This document shows, in pieces, positions 1-8,490 of a DNA stretch of 64,000 bases. Within the stretch, counting starts at the first letter, position 1, and every line of letters begins with the position of its first letter. Origin of the DNA: CAXMNX01 sp964194845 (GTDB lineage Bacteria > Pseudomonadota > Alphaproteobacteria > Rhodobacterales > Rhodobacteraceae); assembly GCA_964194845.1 (NCBI GenBank), contig CAXMNX010000014.1:1-64000 (forward strand). Reading direction: 5' to 3'. A program made the position numbers and the translations under genes. The notes under the pieces are model-generated. The model was given only the letters and a program-made list of their open reading frames with translations, searched no databases and was not told the DNA's origin.

Positions 1-468
1 GAAGTTTGGAATCTTCCTGACGCAGCATTGTTCAACGCTACCAGGGCGATAAGAGCCTCACTTGAAGGGATTAAGCGTGGTCTTACACCTCTAGAGGGGG
101 TGACAGACGCCCAAGAACCTGAAGTCGCTGACGCGCCCGAGGGGGCTCTGGTAACGCGACTCCACCGTTATCGAGAGCGCAATCGGAAAATCGTAGACGA
201 CAAGAAGAAACAGTTCCTGAAGAAGCACGGTAGCCTGCATTGTGAAGCCTGTGGTTTTGATTTTGCAAAGACCTATGGTGAACGCGGGCAAGGATTTATT
301 GAGTGCCATCACACTGTACCAGTCTCGGAAATGGAACCGGGAGCCAAGACTAAACTGTCTGATCTTGCCCTTGTCTGCGCCAATTGCCACCGCATGATCC
401 ATGGGAAGAGACCATGGCTGAAGATTGACGGCGTACGGGAGCTCTTGAATGGCGATAAGCCGGGATGA
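1..468 (+). CDS. HNH endonuclease, 3' part (5' end outside window)
   Basis: The frame is open from base 1, so the gene probably starts upstream; a TTG at 28 is the first start-like codon inside the window. The visible 155 residues end in a compact HNH nuclease domain: a CEAC zinc knuckle, then ECHHTVP with the paired histidines, then a second knuckle CANCHRMIH. This is the layout of McrA-like HNH nucleases, which cut DNA using a single metal ion and often serve in restriction or mobile-element defence. The N-terminal region has no motif I recognise. The target cannot be told. It is the only nuclease of this kind in the window and lies at what looks like the edge of an accessory region. Confidence 0.8.
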   Translation, partial: EVWNLPDAALFNATRAIRASLEGIKRGLTPLEGVTDAQEPEVADAPEGALVTRLHRYRERNRKIVDDKKKQFLKKHGSLHCEACGFDFAKTYGERGQGFIECHHTVPVSEMEPGAKTKLSDLALVCANCHRMIHGKRPWLKIDGVRELLNGDKPG

Positions 469-472
469 ACGA

Positions 473-637
473 ATGACTGAAATTAAATGCGATTGTGGCG
501 CTGTCTACGGCCAAACAAGTAAAAAATTGCCTTGGCGCGATCAAGACAAATTTAACTGACAGATTTGTGGTGCTCTGCTAAAGTCATGGAGTAGCACGAC
601 TTTATATTCCTTTGAGCTGTTGTCCAAGCCACACTAG
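473..637 (+). pseudogene. Small zinc-ribbon-like protein gene interrupted by in-frame TGA (nonsense mutation or selenocysteine)
   Basis: An ATG four bases after the HNH stop opens a frame reading MTEIKCDCGAVYGQTSKK and continuing through RDQDKFN, then TGA at 557-559. The same frame then continues without a break as QICGALLKSWSS... to TAG at 635-637. Joined, this is a 54-codon protein with the pattern C-x-C at residues 6 and 8 and [TGA]-x-x-C at residues 29 and 32. I recall a family of short bacterial proteins with CxCGA.Y, LP.RD.D, CxxCG and SW.. in this order, in which the TGA position is cysteine. The simplest reading is a TGC or TGT to TGA mutation. Selenocysteine is the alternative, because U-x-x-C is a common selenoprotein layout. 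A hairpin (570-576 with 590-597, bulged T592, 13-base loop from 577) lies 17 bases past the TGA. Confidence 0.6.
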
Positions 638-687
638 GATTTCTGTCTGATCGCAACCTTCATATAGTGAAGATCAGACAGGAATCC
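637..687. repeat. Strong imperfect inverted repeat (16-bp arms)
   Basis: Arm 637-652 pairs with 672-687 over 16 bases with one G-T wobble, and an inner TTCA/TGAA pair extends the stem. The left arm begins on the last base of the small gene's TAG. No run of T follows on the plus strand, so it is not a standard intrinsic terminator. It may instead stabilise the transcript end, stop transcription in another way, or be an inverted-repeat remnant of a mobile element. Confidence 0.7.
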
Positions 688-971
688 GGAACTGGGTGAT
701 CGGCCATATGGTATATTTATCGCGTTCCACGCTCCTGAGAGCTGTTTGCGAGAGAGGTTAGCCGAAAATCTGGGTTGTTTTCGGATACACGCTCGATTTC
801 TGGGTGCCTTGCGAGGCGCAAGCGATCAGTCCCGATGCAATAGGGGTTTAGTTCTTCTGTTTGTTGTCGCAGATGGAGTATCTATATCGGTATCAAGTGG
901 AGTATCCGACATTTCATAACATATTGATATATAAATAGGAATTTGATCTTGATGACAGTTCGAGCCTCTCA
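688..971. other. Intergenic region with no gene recognised
   Basis: This 284-base stretch lies between the plus-strand small gene and the end of a minus-strand gene. It is richer in A and T than the flanks and has stops in all frames. It contains a short perfect hairpin (808-813 with 817-822) and the direct repeat listed separately. I see no RNA gene. Confidence 0.5.
874..906 (+). repeat. Direct repeat TGGAGTATC, two copies 24 bp apart
   Basis: TGGAGTATC occurs at 874-882 and again at 898-906. The start-to-start distance of 24 bases is a little over two helical turns. It could be a pair of protein-binding sites, but no plus-strand gene starts just downstream. Confidence 0.4.
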
Positions 972-3209
972 TCACCCACCAAAAACCTCCCATATCCAAT
1001 CTAGCGGGTTCGAATTCAGGGCCGACAGCGGATTGGCACGGTCATCGGTCCACACGCGCCCGCCATCGCCCGAAACGATGACCCATCGCGGATCGTCGGT
1101 AATTTCGGGATGAATGCCATTTGGCCCGATCATTGCGAACACTATACTTGGCCTGAACCCCGGATCATCGGACGCGGCATAGGTTTGCCGCTGAACACGC
1201 GCTTCAAGACCAATCGCATCGGCGATGCGCGCCAGCGGCGGCACCAGATCGTAGTAACGGTTCGAGATGTGAAAGATCAGCAGGCCGCCGGACCTTAACC
1301 GCGCGCGATAAAGCGCCACGGCTTCAATCGTCGTCAGGTGCATCGGCACCGCGTCGGACGAGTAGGCATCAATCACCAGAATGTCGAAACGCATATCCGC
1401 CTGGTCGGCCAAAACGACCCGCGCGTCGCCGATATGCGTCGGAACATCTGGCGCGCATTGCGACATGAACGTAAATAATGTCGGATCGCGCGCGACCTGA
1501 TCGACCATTCTGTCGATCTCGTAGAAGTGCCAGTCCTGGCCGGGCCGCGCATAGCAGGCCAGCGAACCGACGCCTAAGCCGACGATGCCAACTCTTTCCG
1601 CCCGCGCGCCGATGCCCGACTGCATAATCTGCCCCATTGGGCCGACAGGATGGTAATATGACGACGGTGTGGGTCGATCGGCATCCAAATCCGCAATCGC
1701 TTCCGCACCGTGAACCGTCGTTCCGTTCGAATAAAGCCGCGCTCCGTTCTGGTCGAGCACGCGGTGCAGGCCAAAGAAGCTTCGGTCGCGGAAATGATGC
1801 CCGTCCGGGGCCACCAGTGTCGGTATCCCAATCATGACGGCGATGCCAAGCGCTGCGGCGGATATATTGGGACGAAACGCGACCAAAAGGAAAATCGATG
1901 GAACGGCGACCGCCGTCATTCTCAAGCTTGCCGCATCCGGCGCGATGCGCGCCAGGAGAAACACCAGACACGCCGCCAGCCCCAGCCCCACCCCAAGCGC
2001 CAGCAGTAGTGGCCTGGCGCGAAAATCGAGCCGCTTGCGCAGCAGGATCAGAAAAATCAGTCCGATAGTTAGCGGGCCTTCAATGAGGCCGGAAAACAGT
2101 GCGGGCGCAAGGATCGAGTTGAAAAGTCCCCCCAATGCCCCGCCAACCGACATGACAACATAGAAAACGGTCAGATTATTCGCGGCGGGGCGCGTCTCAT
2201 AAAGCGTCCGGTGCGCCCAAAGTGCAATGATGAAGAACGCAGCCGTCAAAAGCCCGATATCGAGCGGAGCAAGGTGTGGTCCGCGCATACCAAGAAACAG
2301 GCTGATGGCCAGCGTTGCGCTGAGTAGTGCCGCCATTTCCAGCCACTTGCCCTTGAAGATCGTCCGGTTCGTGAACGTCAGCACAAAAGTCAGCAGGTAA
2401 AGCGCCAGCGGGATCACCCAGACCATGGGTATCGCGCCCACATCGGTGCTGATCTTCGATGTCACTGCCAGCATCAGCGATGACGGCAGAAACGCCAGCA
2501 GCGCCCAAAAGCCGATGGTTGATATCTCAGGGCTTTTGATCTGCGCCGGAGTTGCGGCCGACCTCACCGCGCTCAATCCTCGCCACGCCAGGCCGCCACT
2601 GGCAACCAGACCAATGCCCAATGCGACAAATCCCATCGCGAACCCATAGGAGATCGCGAGTGCCCCAAAAAATGGCTCCGCCACCAACGGGAACGCCAGC
2701 AGCGCGATCAGCGATCCGAGGTTGGAAGCGCCGTAAAGAAAATAGGGGTCGTCTGCCGATGGGCCACCGGATTTTTCGTACCAGGATTGGATCAGCGGTG
2801 CGTTGGCCGACAGAAGTGCGAACGGCGCGCCGATCCCCAGCGCAAAAAGTCCAAGCGTTTGCAGCGCGACACTTCCATCGCCATCCAGCCGCCAGCCCTC
2901 GGGTAGTTCAGGTGGTAAAAACCACAACGCGGTCGCCCAAAGCGCCATATGCAAAGCAAGTTGCGCAGGCACCGGAAGCAAACGGGTTGAAAGGTGGGCG
3001 TATAGGTAGCCGCCGATCAGAACCGTCTGAAAGAACAGCATCGCCGTGGTCCAGACCGCTGGCGCGCCGCCGATGACTGGAAGCGCGATCTTTGCAAACA
3101 GCGGTTGGACAAAAAACAACAGCGACGCGCTCAGGAAAATGGTCGCCGTGAATAACACGGGCGCCAAAAGCCGCGCGGGGCGGCGAGGCAATTCGCTGAC
3201 CATCGACAC
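972..3209 (-). CDS. Fused MFS-type transporter / spermidine synthase-like methyltransferase protein
   Basis: The 745-residue protein has about a dozen hydrophobic segments between residues 15 and 465, then a Rossmann domain at about 480-720. The latter has GLGVGS at 544-549, an acidic residue in FYEID at about 564 and an IDAYSSDAVP stretch. This is the architecture of the fused MFS/spermidine synthase family: a membrane half joined to a spermidine-synthase-like half. The motifs fit binding of decarboxylated S-adenosylmethionine or S-adenosylmethionine. Whether it makes a polyamine or exports one is not known. The start is GTG at 3209 or ATG at 3203; neither has a strong ribosome site. The gene stands alone, 112 bases after the methyltransferase gene in the same direction. 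Confidence 0.8.
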   Translation of the reverse strand: MSMVSELPRRPARLLAPVLFTATIFLSASLLFFVQPLFAKIALPVIGGAPAVWTTAMLFFQTVLIGGYLYAHLSTRLLPVPAQLALHMALWATALWFLPPELPEGWRLDGDGSVALQTLGLFALGIGAPFALLSANAPLIQSWYEKSGGPSADDPYFLYGASNLGSLIALLAFPLVAEPFFGALAISYGFAMGFVALGIGLVASGGLAWRGLSAVRSAATPAQIKSPEISTIGFWALLAFLPSSLMLAVTSKISTDVGAIPMVWVIPLALYLLTFVLTFTNRTIFKGKWLEMAALLSATLAISLFLGMRGPHLAPLDIGLLTAAFFIIALWAHRTLYETRPAANNLTVFYVVMSVGGALGGLFNSILAPALFSGLIEGPLTIGLIFLILLRKRLDFRARPLLLALGVGLGLAACLVFLLARIAPDAASLRMTAVAVPSIFLLVAFRPNISAAALGIAVMIGIPTLVAPDGHHFRDRSFFGLHRVLDQNGARLYSNGTTVHGAEAIADLDADRPTPSSYYHPVGPMGQIMQSGIGARAERVGIVGLGVGSLACYARPGQDWHFYEIDRMVDQVARDPTLFTFMSQCAPDVPTHIGDARVVLADQADMRFDILVIDAYSSDAVPMHLTTIEAVALYRARLRSGGLLIFHISNRYYDLVPPLARIADAIGLEARVQRQTYAASDDPGFRPSIVFAMIGPNGIHPEITDDPRWVIVSGDGGRVWTDDRANPLSALNSNPLDWIWEVFGG

Positions 3210-3321
3210 TATGCTTGGGCCTCAATCGCTGCTCTTCCTCTCGGAACACCATGAAAATATGGTTCGAATAAGGCACAGGATTGTCGCGAAAGTTGAATTT
3301 CAGGCGGTTATTTTGGGCCGG

Positions 3322-3939
3322 TTACGTCTTCCTTGCCACCACAAAGCGGCTTGGCGACTTGGGCGGAAAAAGCCCGGTCTCGACAATTTCAAATCCAGCG
3401 GCCCGGATCAGCGCGTCGTATTCAGCGACCTTCAGATAACGAAGGTAGGGCGCTTTACCGACCAGTTGCATCGCACCGATAATCGGCCGGAAATACCATT
3501 TGCCGCCAATGCAGGGCGTCTTCGTGATGAAAAGCCCGCCGGGCTTCAAGCGGGCGCGCGCACGCGTCAGCGCGCCCTCCAGATCCGGCACGAGGTGAAA
3601 GAGATTGAAGCCAAGAACTGCGTCAAACTGCTCGTCGCCCAAATCGCGGGCTTGGGCATCCGTTACTGCAAAACTCAGTCCTTCAACCGGGGTTTCAGCA
3701 AGTTTCTCCTGTGCGATCTCGATCATTCCAGGTGATACGTCGGTGCCAACATAACTGCTAACCGAGTTTCCCAGCAAAAGCGCGGTTGATCCCGTCCCGC
3801 ACCCCAGTTCAACCACTCTGTCATCTGCTCCAAGGTGCGTGCGAACGCGCGCAAGCGTCTTCTCATAGACATCCAAGTCCGCAATCGGACGCAGTGCATA
3901 TTTGCGGGCCATTTTGTCCCAAAAATGTGTATCGGTCAT
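3322..3939 (-). CDS. Class I SAM-dependent methyltransferase
   Basis: The 205-residue protein carries the S-adenosylmethionine loop VVELGCGTGST near residue 46, an acidic residue after the second strand (GTDVSPGM), and a post-loop DAVLGFNLFH motif typical of Methyltransf_11-like enzymes. The substrate is unknown. The ATG at 3939 is chosen because AAGGAGA lies 7 bases upstream; a longer in-frame extension to 4137 would run across the neighbouring LysR gene. It is divergent from that regulator, which is therefore the natural candidate to control it. Confidence 0.85.
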   Translation of the reverse strand: MTDTHFWDKMARKYALRPIADLDVYEKTLARVRTHLGADDRVVELGCGTGSTALLLGNSVSSYVGTDVSPGMIEIAQEKLAETPVEGLSFAVTDAQARDLGDEQFDAVLGFNLFHLVPDLEGALTRARARLKPGGLFITKTPCIGGKWYFRPIIGAMQLVGKAPYLRYLKVAEYDALIRAAGFEIVETGLFPPKSPSRFVVARKT

Positions 3940-4025
3940 AGGTAAGTCTCCTTTGCGTGACCGTCTTTCACAAACAAGAACGCATGGGAATTGCGGAAAT
4001 TCGTGTGCATGATATACAAAAATGC
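3940..4025. promoter_or_regulatory. Divergent promoter region between methyltransferase and LysR regulator
   Basis: These 86 bases separate two divergently transcribed genes, the usual arrangement for a LysR-type regulator and its target. Copies of TGCAT at 4001-4005 and ATGCATG at 4022-4028 could be half-sites. No clear T-N11-A box or sigma70 hexamers can be assigned. Confidence 0.35.
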
Positions 4026-4964
4026 ATGAATTGGCAGGCGATAAACTTTGACTGGAACCAGGTGCGCGCATTCCTTGCGACGCTTGAAGAAGGCACGCTG
4101 TCAGCCGCCGGGCGCGAACTTGGGCTGACGCAACCAACGCTCGGGCGGCAGGTGGCAGCGCTTGAAGCGCATCTCGATGTGACGCTTTTCGAACGCGCCG
4201 GCCGCCAGCTTATTCCGACCCCGGCGGCGATCGAGCTTGCCGAGCACGTACGCGCCATGGCCGCGGCGGCGACGCGCCTGTCACTGGCCGCGACAGGTCA
4301 GTCAAAATCCGTCGAAGGCATCGTCAAGATCACCGCGACCGAGATGTATTCAGCCGCCGTTCTGCCTGGCTTCATCGCCCGCCTGCGCGAGACCTATCCG
4401 GGCATTGTCATTGATATTGTCGCGACAAATACGCTGAGCGACCTTCGAAACCGCGAGGCCGACATTGCAATCCGGAATACCGAACCAACCGATCCCGATC
4501 TGATCGCACGCCGCGTGCGCATGGAATCAGGTGGGCTTTACGCGACGCCGGAATACATCGCCCGGCACGGTCCGTTTCACAGCCTCAGCGATTTGAAACA
4601 TGCCCATTTCATAGGCATGGCACAAAATTCCTCTTATCTGGACGCCTTAAAGCAACGTGGCGTCCCCATCACCGACGCCAATTTCGTTGTCTATTCCGAG
4701 AACCATCTGGTCCACTGGGAACTGGCAAAACGCGGTATCGGGCTGGCGGCGAACGGATCGGTCTTCACGACAACAGGCATGGTGCCGGTTCTGGAAGACG
4801 AGCTAAACTTTGAGTTTCCGGTCTGGCTGGTTGCCCCGCAAGAACTGAAAACCAGCCGCCGTGTTCGCGTTGTTTATGATGCTTTGGTCGAACACCTGCG
4901 GCGAAAAATCCGAACCGGTGATATGCCCAGAAGGCACGAAGAATCCGCCGCCAAATCCGCTTGA
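4026..4964 (+). CDS. LysR-family transcriptional regulator
   Basis: The protein (312 residues from ATG 4026) has the LysR N-terminal winged helix: FLATLEEGTLSAAGRELG, then LTQPTLGRQVAALE as the recognition helix, then LFERAGRQLIPTPA. A periplasmic-binding-protein-like effector domain occupies about residues 95-300. The start is placed at ATG 4026 so that the helix-turn-helix begins near residue 10 as usual; an ATG at 3984 is possible and neither has a clear Shine-Dalgarno. It probably controls the divergent methyltransferase gene. The effector is unknown. Confidence 0.88.
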   Translation: MNWQAINFDWNQVRAFLATLEEGTLSAAGRELGLTQPTLGRQVAALEAHLDVTLFERAGRQLIPTPAAIELAEHVRAMAAAATRLSLAATGQSKSVEGIVKITATEMYSAAVLPGFIARLRETYPGIVIDIVATNTLSDLRNREADIAIRNTEPTDPDLIARRVRMESGGLYATPEYIARHGPFHSLSDLKHAHFIGMAQNSSYLDALKQRGVPITDANFVVYSENHLVHWELAKRGIGLAANGSVFTTTGMVPVLEDELNFEFPVWLVAPQELKTSRRVRVVYDALVEHLRRKIRTGDMPRRHEESAAKSA

Positions 4965-5004
4965 CCTGCACGCGACCTGCGCCTAGAAGCGGCGCGTTGT
5001 CTGC

Positions 5005-5081
5005 GCGGTTGTAGCTCAGCTGGTTAGAGTGCCGGCCTGTCACGCCGGAGGTCGCGGGTTCGAGCCCCGTCAACCGCGCCA
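5005..5081 (+). tRNA. tRNA-Asp (GTC)
   Basis: A full cloverleaf can be drawn: acceptor stem GCGGTTG/CAACCGC, D-arm with TAGCTCAGCTGGTTAGA, anticodon stem CCGGC/GCCGG with loop CTGTCAC, T-arm GCGGGTTCGAGCCCCGT, and an encoded CCA at 5079-5081. The anticodon GTC is at 5039-5041. It lies 40 bases past the LysR stop. Confidence 0.97.
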
Positions 5082-5103
5082 CAACGCCCCAAATAATTCC
5101 CCG

Positions 5104-6480
5104 CTATTTCGTCAGCGCGTCGATGACCCGCGCCCAGCTTCGCGTTCCTTTGTGAAAGCTGCGCACGTCGTATTTTTCGTTCGGGCTGTGGATCAGATCA
5201 TCGTCGCAGCCAAAGCCGATCAGCATGGAATCAAGTCCCAGAATATCCTTGAAATACCCCGCAATCGGGATCGAACCGCCGCTGCCGATAAACGCCGCCG
5301 GTTTCGGCCACTCATCGCTCAGCGCCAGCCGCGCTTTTTCAAAAGCCGGGTCATCCGTCGCCATGACACTGGCGGGCGCGGCGCTGTGGCTTCCGAATTC
5401 AACCGAACAATCGGCAGGCAGGGCGTCTTGCACCATCGCCCGAAAACTGTCGCGGATTTTCAGCGGATCCTGCGTGCCGACCAACCGGAACGATATCTTG
5501 GCGCTCGCATTCGACGGCAACACGGTCTTGAACCCATCCCCCGCATAACCACCCGCAATCCCGTTCACCTCGCAAGTTGGCCGCGACCAGATCATTTCCA
5601 GAACCGAACGCCCGTCTTCGCCTGCCGGATCTGACAAGCCCACGTCGCCCAAAAATCCAGTGTCGTCAAAGCCAAGTGCCGTCCATTGCGCCATAATGTC
5701 ATCGGAAATTTCGGGAACACCATCATAGAACCCTGGGACAGTAACCCGGCCGGCCTCGTCATGCAGGCCCGCGATGATCTTCGAAAGCACCCTGATCGGG
5801 TTAATTGCCGCGCCGCCGTAGATGCCGGAATGCAGATCAATCCTTGGTCCGGTGATGGTGACCTCTTCGCGCAGAAGCCCCCGCAGCATCGTCGTTATCG
5901 CAGGCGTGTCGCGGTCGAAAAGACCGGTATCGCAGATCAGCGCCAGATCAGGTTCCGAAAGTTCCCTCGCATGTTCGGTCAAGAACGGCACAAGCGACGG
6001 CGAGCCCGACTCTTCCTCACCCTCGAACAGAAACGTGATCCGGCAGGGCCAGTTGCCGGTCACCGATTTCCAGGCGCGGCACGCCTCGACAAACGTCATC
6101 AACTGACCTTTGTCGTCAGCAGATCCGCGACCGCGAATGACCTTGCCCTTGGGCGTTTCATCTATGATCGGATCAAACGGATCGCGGTGCCAGAGATCCA
6201 GCGGATCGACAGGTTGAACATCATAGTGCCCGTAAAACAAGACATGCGGCGCGCCTTCGCCAACATGGCCAACAACCATCGGATGCCCCGCCGTGGCACG
6301 CGCTTCCGCCGCAACCCCCATCGAACGAAGATCATTCACCAACCAGTCCGCAGCATTTTGGCAATCATCCGAATACGCAGGATCGGTCGAGATCGACTTT
6401 ATCCGCAAAAGTTCCTTAAGCCGGTCCAAAGCCGGGTCCAGATTGTCGTCGATTTTGGCCAATACAGCGTCGAGGGTCAT
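5104..6480 (-). CDS. M20-family dipeptidase/peptidase
   Basis: The 458-residue product (M20/M25/M40 metallopeptidase) has the metal ligand motif FYGHYDVQP near residue 90, an RGSADDKGQL motif with the bridging aspartate, and FEGEEESGSPS with the catalytic glutamate pair. A dimerisation domain follows before the C-terminal SGGSIPI segment. Such enzymes, related to carnosinase/PepV, hydrolyse dipeptides in the cytoplasm. ATG 6480 is chosen over upstream in-frame codons because GGAG lies just before it. It is transcribed toward the tRNA gene and divergent from the small secreted protein gene at 6591. Confidence 0.87.
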   Translation of the reverse strand: MTLDAVLAKIDDNLDPALDRLKELLRIKSISTDPAYSDDCQNAADWLVNDLRSMGVAAEARATAGHPMVVGHVGEGAPHVLFYGHYDVQPVDPLDLWHRDPFDPIIDETPKGKVIRGRGSADDKGQLMTFVEACRAWKSVTGNWPCRITFLFEGEEESGSPSLVPFLTEHARELSEPDLALICDTGLFDRDTPAITTMLRGLLREEVTITGPRIDLHSGIYGGAAINPIRVLSKIIAGLHDEAGRVTVPGFYDGVPEISDDIMAQWTALGFDDTGFLGDVGLSDPAGEDGRSVLEMIWSRPTCEVNGIAGGYAGDGFKTVLPSNASAKISFRLVGTQDPLKIRDSFRAMVQDALPADCSVEFGSHSAAPASVMATDDPAFEKARLALSDEWPKPAAFIGSGGSIPIAGYFKDILGLDSMLIGFGCDDDLIHSPNEKYDVRSFHKGTRSWARVIDALTK

Positions 6481-6590
6481 GGCGGTCTCCGCTTTTGTTT
6501 GCCGGACGTTAGCAGTCCCTGCGGTAAGGTCCAGACTGGCGCCTCGATCGGACAAGCGGTAGACTGCCCTCAGCGGAAAAGGGAGGGGGC

Positions 6591-7178
6591 ATGCGGGTCT
6601 TAAGCCTGGTGTTATTAAGTTTATCGTTGGCGATGCCTGCGCGGGCCGAGGTGATCGACACGAAATCGGCGCGAAAGCTGCTATTCCCGATCAAGGGGCA
6701 AAACACGCAACTCGCCGGCGCACTGACCGATCCGGAACGAGCCACGATAATTGCGCTTATTCCCCTGATGGAACAACAGCTGCGGACACCGGTGAAATAT
6801 TATTCCTCGATCGCCTATTCGCCCGACGAAGGACTTGTCAGCGACGCGCTTCAGGGTGCGTTCAATTTCCACACGACCGATGCCTCGGACGCCGCCGCGA
6901 TCGCTGCCTGCAACAACGCGCGAAAGAAAGAATCAAATCCCTGCCAATTGGCGGCGCGCATTTTGCCAAGGAAATACAAACCTCGGGCGCTGACACTGTC
7001 TTATGATGCGACCACAGTTTTCACCCGGTCGTTTCGCCGCGAAAAAGCACCTAAATCTTTCGCGATATCAAGTGCATCCGGGGCGTGGGGCAGCGGAAAA
7101 AACGATACCGCGGCAATCGCAGAGTGTGAAAAAGCAGCGGCAGGCGCGCAAGATTGCGAAGTTGTCATTCGTGATTAA
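6591..7178 (+). CDS. Small exported protein of unknown function, upstream of hemA
   Basis: The 195-residue protein starts with a clear signal peptide (residues 1-19, cleavage probably after ARA). The mature part has two alanine-rich segments with spaced cysteines (AAIAACNNARKK near 104 and AAIAECEKAA near 180) that resemble DUF4189-type repeats. A strong ribosome site, GGGAGGGG, precedes the ATG. Similar small secreted proteins beside hemA have, as I recall, inherited a misleading aminolevulinate-synthase name in databases. Nothing in the sequence supports an enzyme of haem synthesis. Its gene ends 70 bases before hemA. Confidence 0.75.
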   Translation: MRVLSLVLLSLSLAMPARAEVIDTKSARKLLFPIKGQNTQLAGALTDPERATIIALIPLMEQQLRTPVKYYSSIAYSPDEGLVSDALQGAFNFHTTDASDAAAIAACNNARKKESNPCQLAARILPRKYKPRALTLSYDATTVFTRSFRREKAPKSFAISSASGAWGSGKNDTAAIAECEKAAAGAQDCEVVIRD

Positions 7179-7248
7179 TCTATATCATCGCGGCAATTTG
7201 TACTGTTTTGTCAAATCGCCATGTTATCCAGTTATGGCCCGATAAACG

Positions 7249-8487
7249 ATGGAGTTCGACTCGTTGGATTTTGACGCAAAAATTGATGCCGCACTCGCGC
7301 GCCTTCATGAAGAAGGCCGCTATCGGACGTTCTTTGATATTGTACGCAAACGTGGCCATTACCCGCATGCCACGTGGCGTCGCCCGGACGGATCAGAACA
7401 GGATATCACGGTCTGGTGTGGCAACGATTATCTTGGCATGGGGCAAAACCCGGATGTATTGGCGGCAATGCACGCGGCGCTGGATACCACGGGTGCGGGC
7501 TCCGGCGGTACGCGCAATATCTCCGGCACAACCGTATATCACAAGGCGCTGGAAGCTGAACTTGCCGACCTGCACCAAAAGGATGCGGCCCTTCTTTTCA
7601 CATCCGCCTATATTGCCAATGACGCCACGTTATCGACGTTGCCGAAGCTTTTCCCCGGGCTGATCGTCTATTCGGACGAGCTAAATCATGCCTCGATGAT
7701 CGAAGGCATCCGGCGGAATGGCGGTGAAAAGCGGGTATTCAGGCACAACGATCTGGATCATCTGCGCGCGCTTTTGGAAGCGGACGACGCCGAGGCACCC
7801 AAAATGATCGCCTTTGAATCGCTGTATTCGATGGATGGTGATTTCGCGCCGGTTTCCAAGATCTGCGACATCGCCCAGGAATTTGGCGCATTGACTTATC
7901 TCGACGAAGTTCATGCGGTCGGCATGTATGGTCCGCGTGGCGGTGGCATCGCTGAACGGGACGGCATTATGGACCGGATCGACATTGTGAACGGAACGCT
8001 TGCCAAGGCATTTGGCGTCCATGGCGGATATATATCGTCAAGCGCGAAAATGTGTGACGCAATAAGATCTTACGCGCCGGGGTTCATCTTCACGACGTCG
8101 CTGCCGCCGTCTGTTGTAGCAGGCGCGACGGCCAGTATTCGCATCCTGAAAACCGATCAGGAACGCCGTGATGTTCATCAAACACAGGCGAAAATCCTCA
8201 AAACCCGGCTCAAGGCATTGGGCCTGCCAATCATTGACCATGGTTCGCATATCGTTCCGGTGATTGTCGGTGACCCGATACACACAAAACAACTTTGCGA
8301 CATGCTTCTCGAAGAACATGGTATTTACGTGCAACCCATTAATTTTCCAACGGTTCCTCGCGGGACCGAGCGGCTGCGTTTCACGCCTTCGCCGGTACAC
8401 GGACCTAAGGAAATGGATGCACTGGTCAAGGCGCTCGACGAACTTTGGTCGCATTGTGCGCTCAATCGCGCCGAACTCTCGGCCTAA
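7249..8487 (+). CDS. hemA: 5-aminolevulinate synthase
   Basis: HemA condenses glycine and succinyl-CoA to 5-aminolevulinate, the first step of haem and bacteriochlorophyll synthesis by the alphaproteobacterial (Shemin) route. The 412-residue protein shows WCGNDYLGMG near residue 60, GSGGTRNISGT near 85, the cofactor-binding YLDEVHAVGMYG near 220, and the PLP lysine in NGTLAKAFGVHGG (Lys253). Length and fold match the family. The N-terminus (EFDSLDFDAKIDAALARLHEEGRY) is typical. The 70-base upstream gap contains AT-rich sequence but no convincing Fnr site. It confirms the organism as an alphaproteobacterium. Confidence 0.96.
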   Translation: MEFDSLDFDAKIDAALARLHEEGRYRTFFDIVRKRGHYPHATWRRPDGSEQDITVWCGNDYLGMGQNPDVLAAMHAALDTTGAGSGGTRNISGTTVYHKALEAELADLHQKDAALLFTSAYIANDATLSTLPKLFPGLIVYSDELNHASMIEGIRRNGGEKRVFRHNDLDHLRALLEADDAEAPKMIAFESLYSMDGDFAPVSKICDIAQEFGALTYLDEVHAVGMYGPRGGGIAERDGIMDRIDIVNGTLAKAFGVHGGYISSSAKMCDAIRSYAPGFIFTTSLPPSVVAGATASIRILKTDQERRDVHQTQAKILKTRLKALGLPIIDHGSHIVPVIVGDPIHTKQLCDMLLEEHGIYVQPINFPTVPRGTERLRFTPSPVHGPKEMDALVKALDELWSHCALNRAELSA

Positions 8488-8490
8488 GAG

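Noticed and set aside
7179..7248. Possible Fnr site upstream of hemA.
   Set aside because: No TTGAT-N4-ATCAA match is present; only loose AT-rich similarity.
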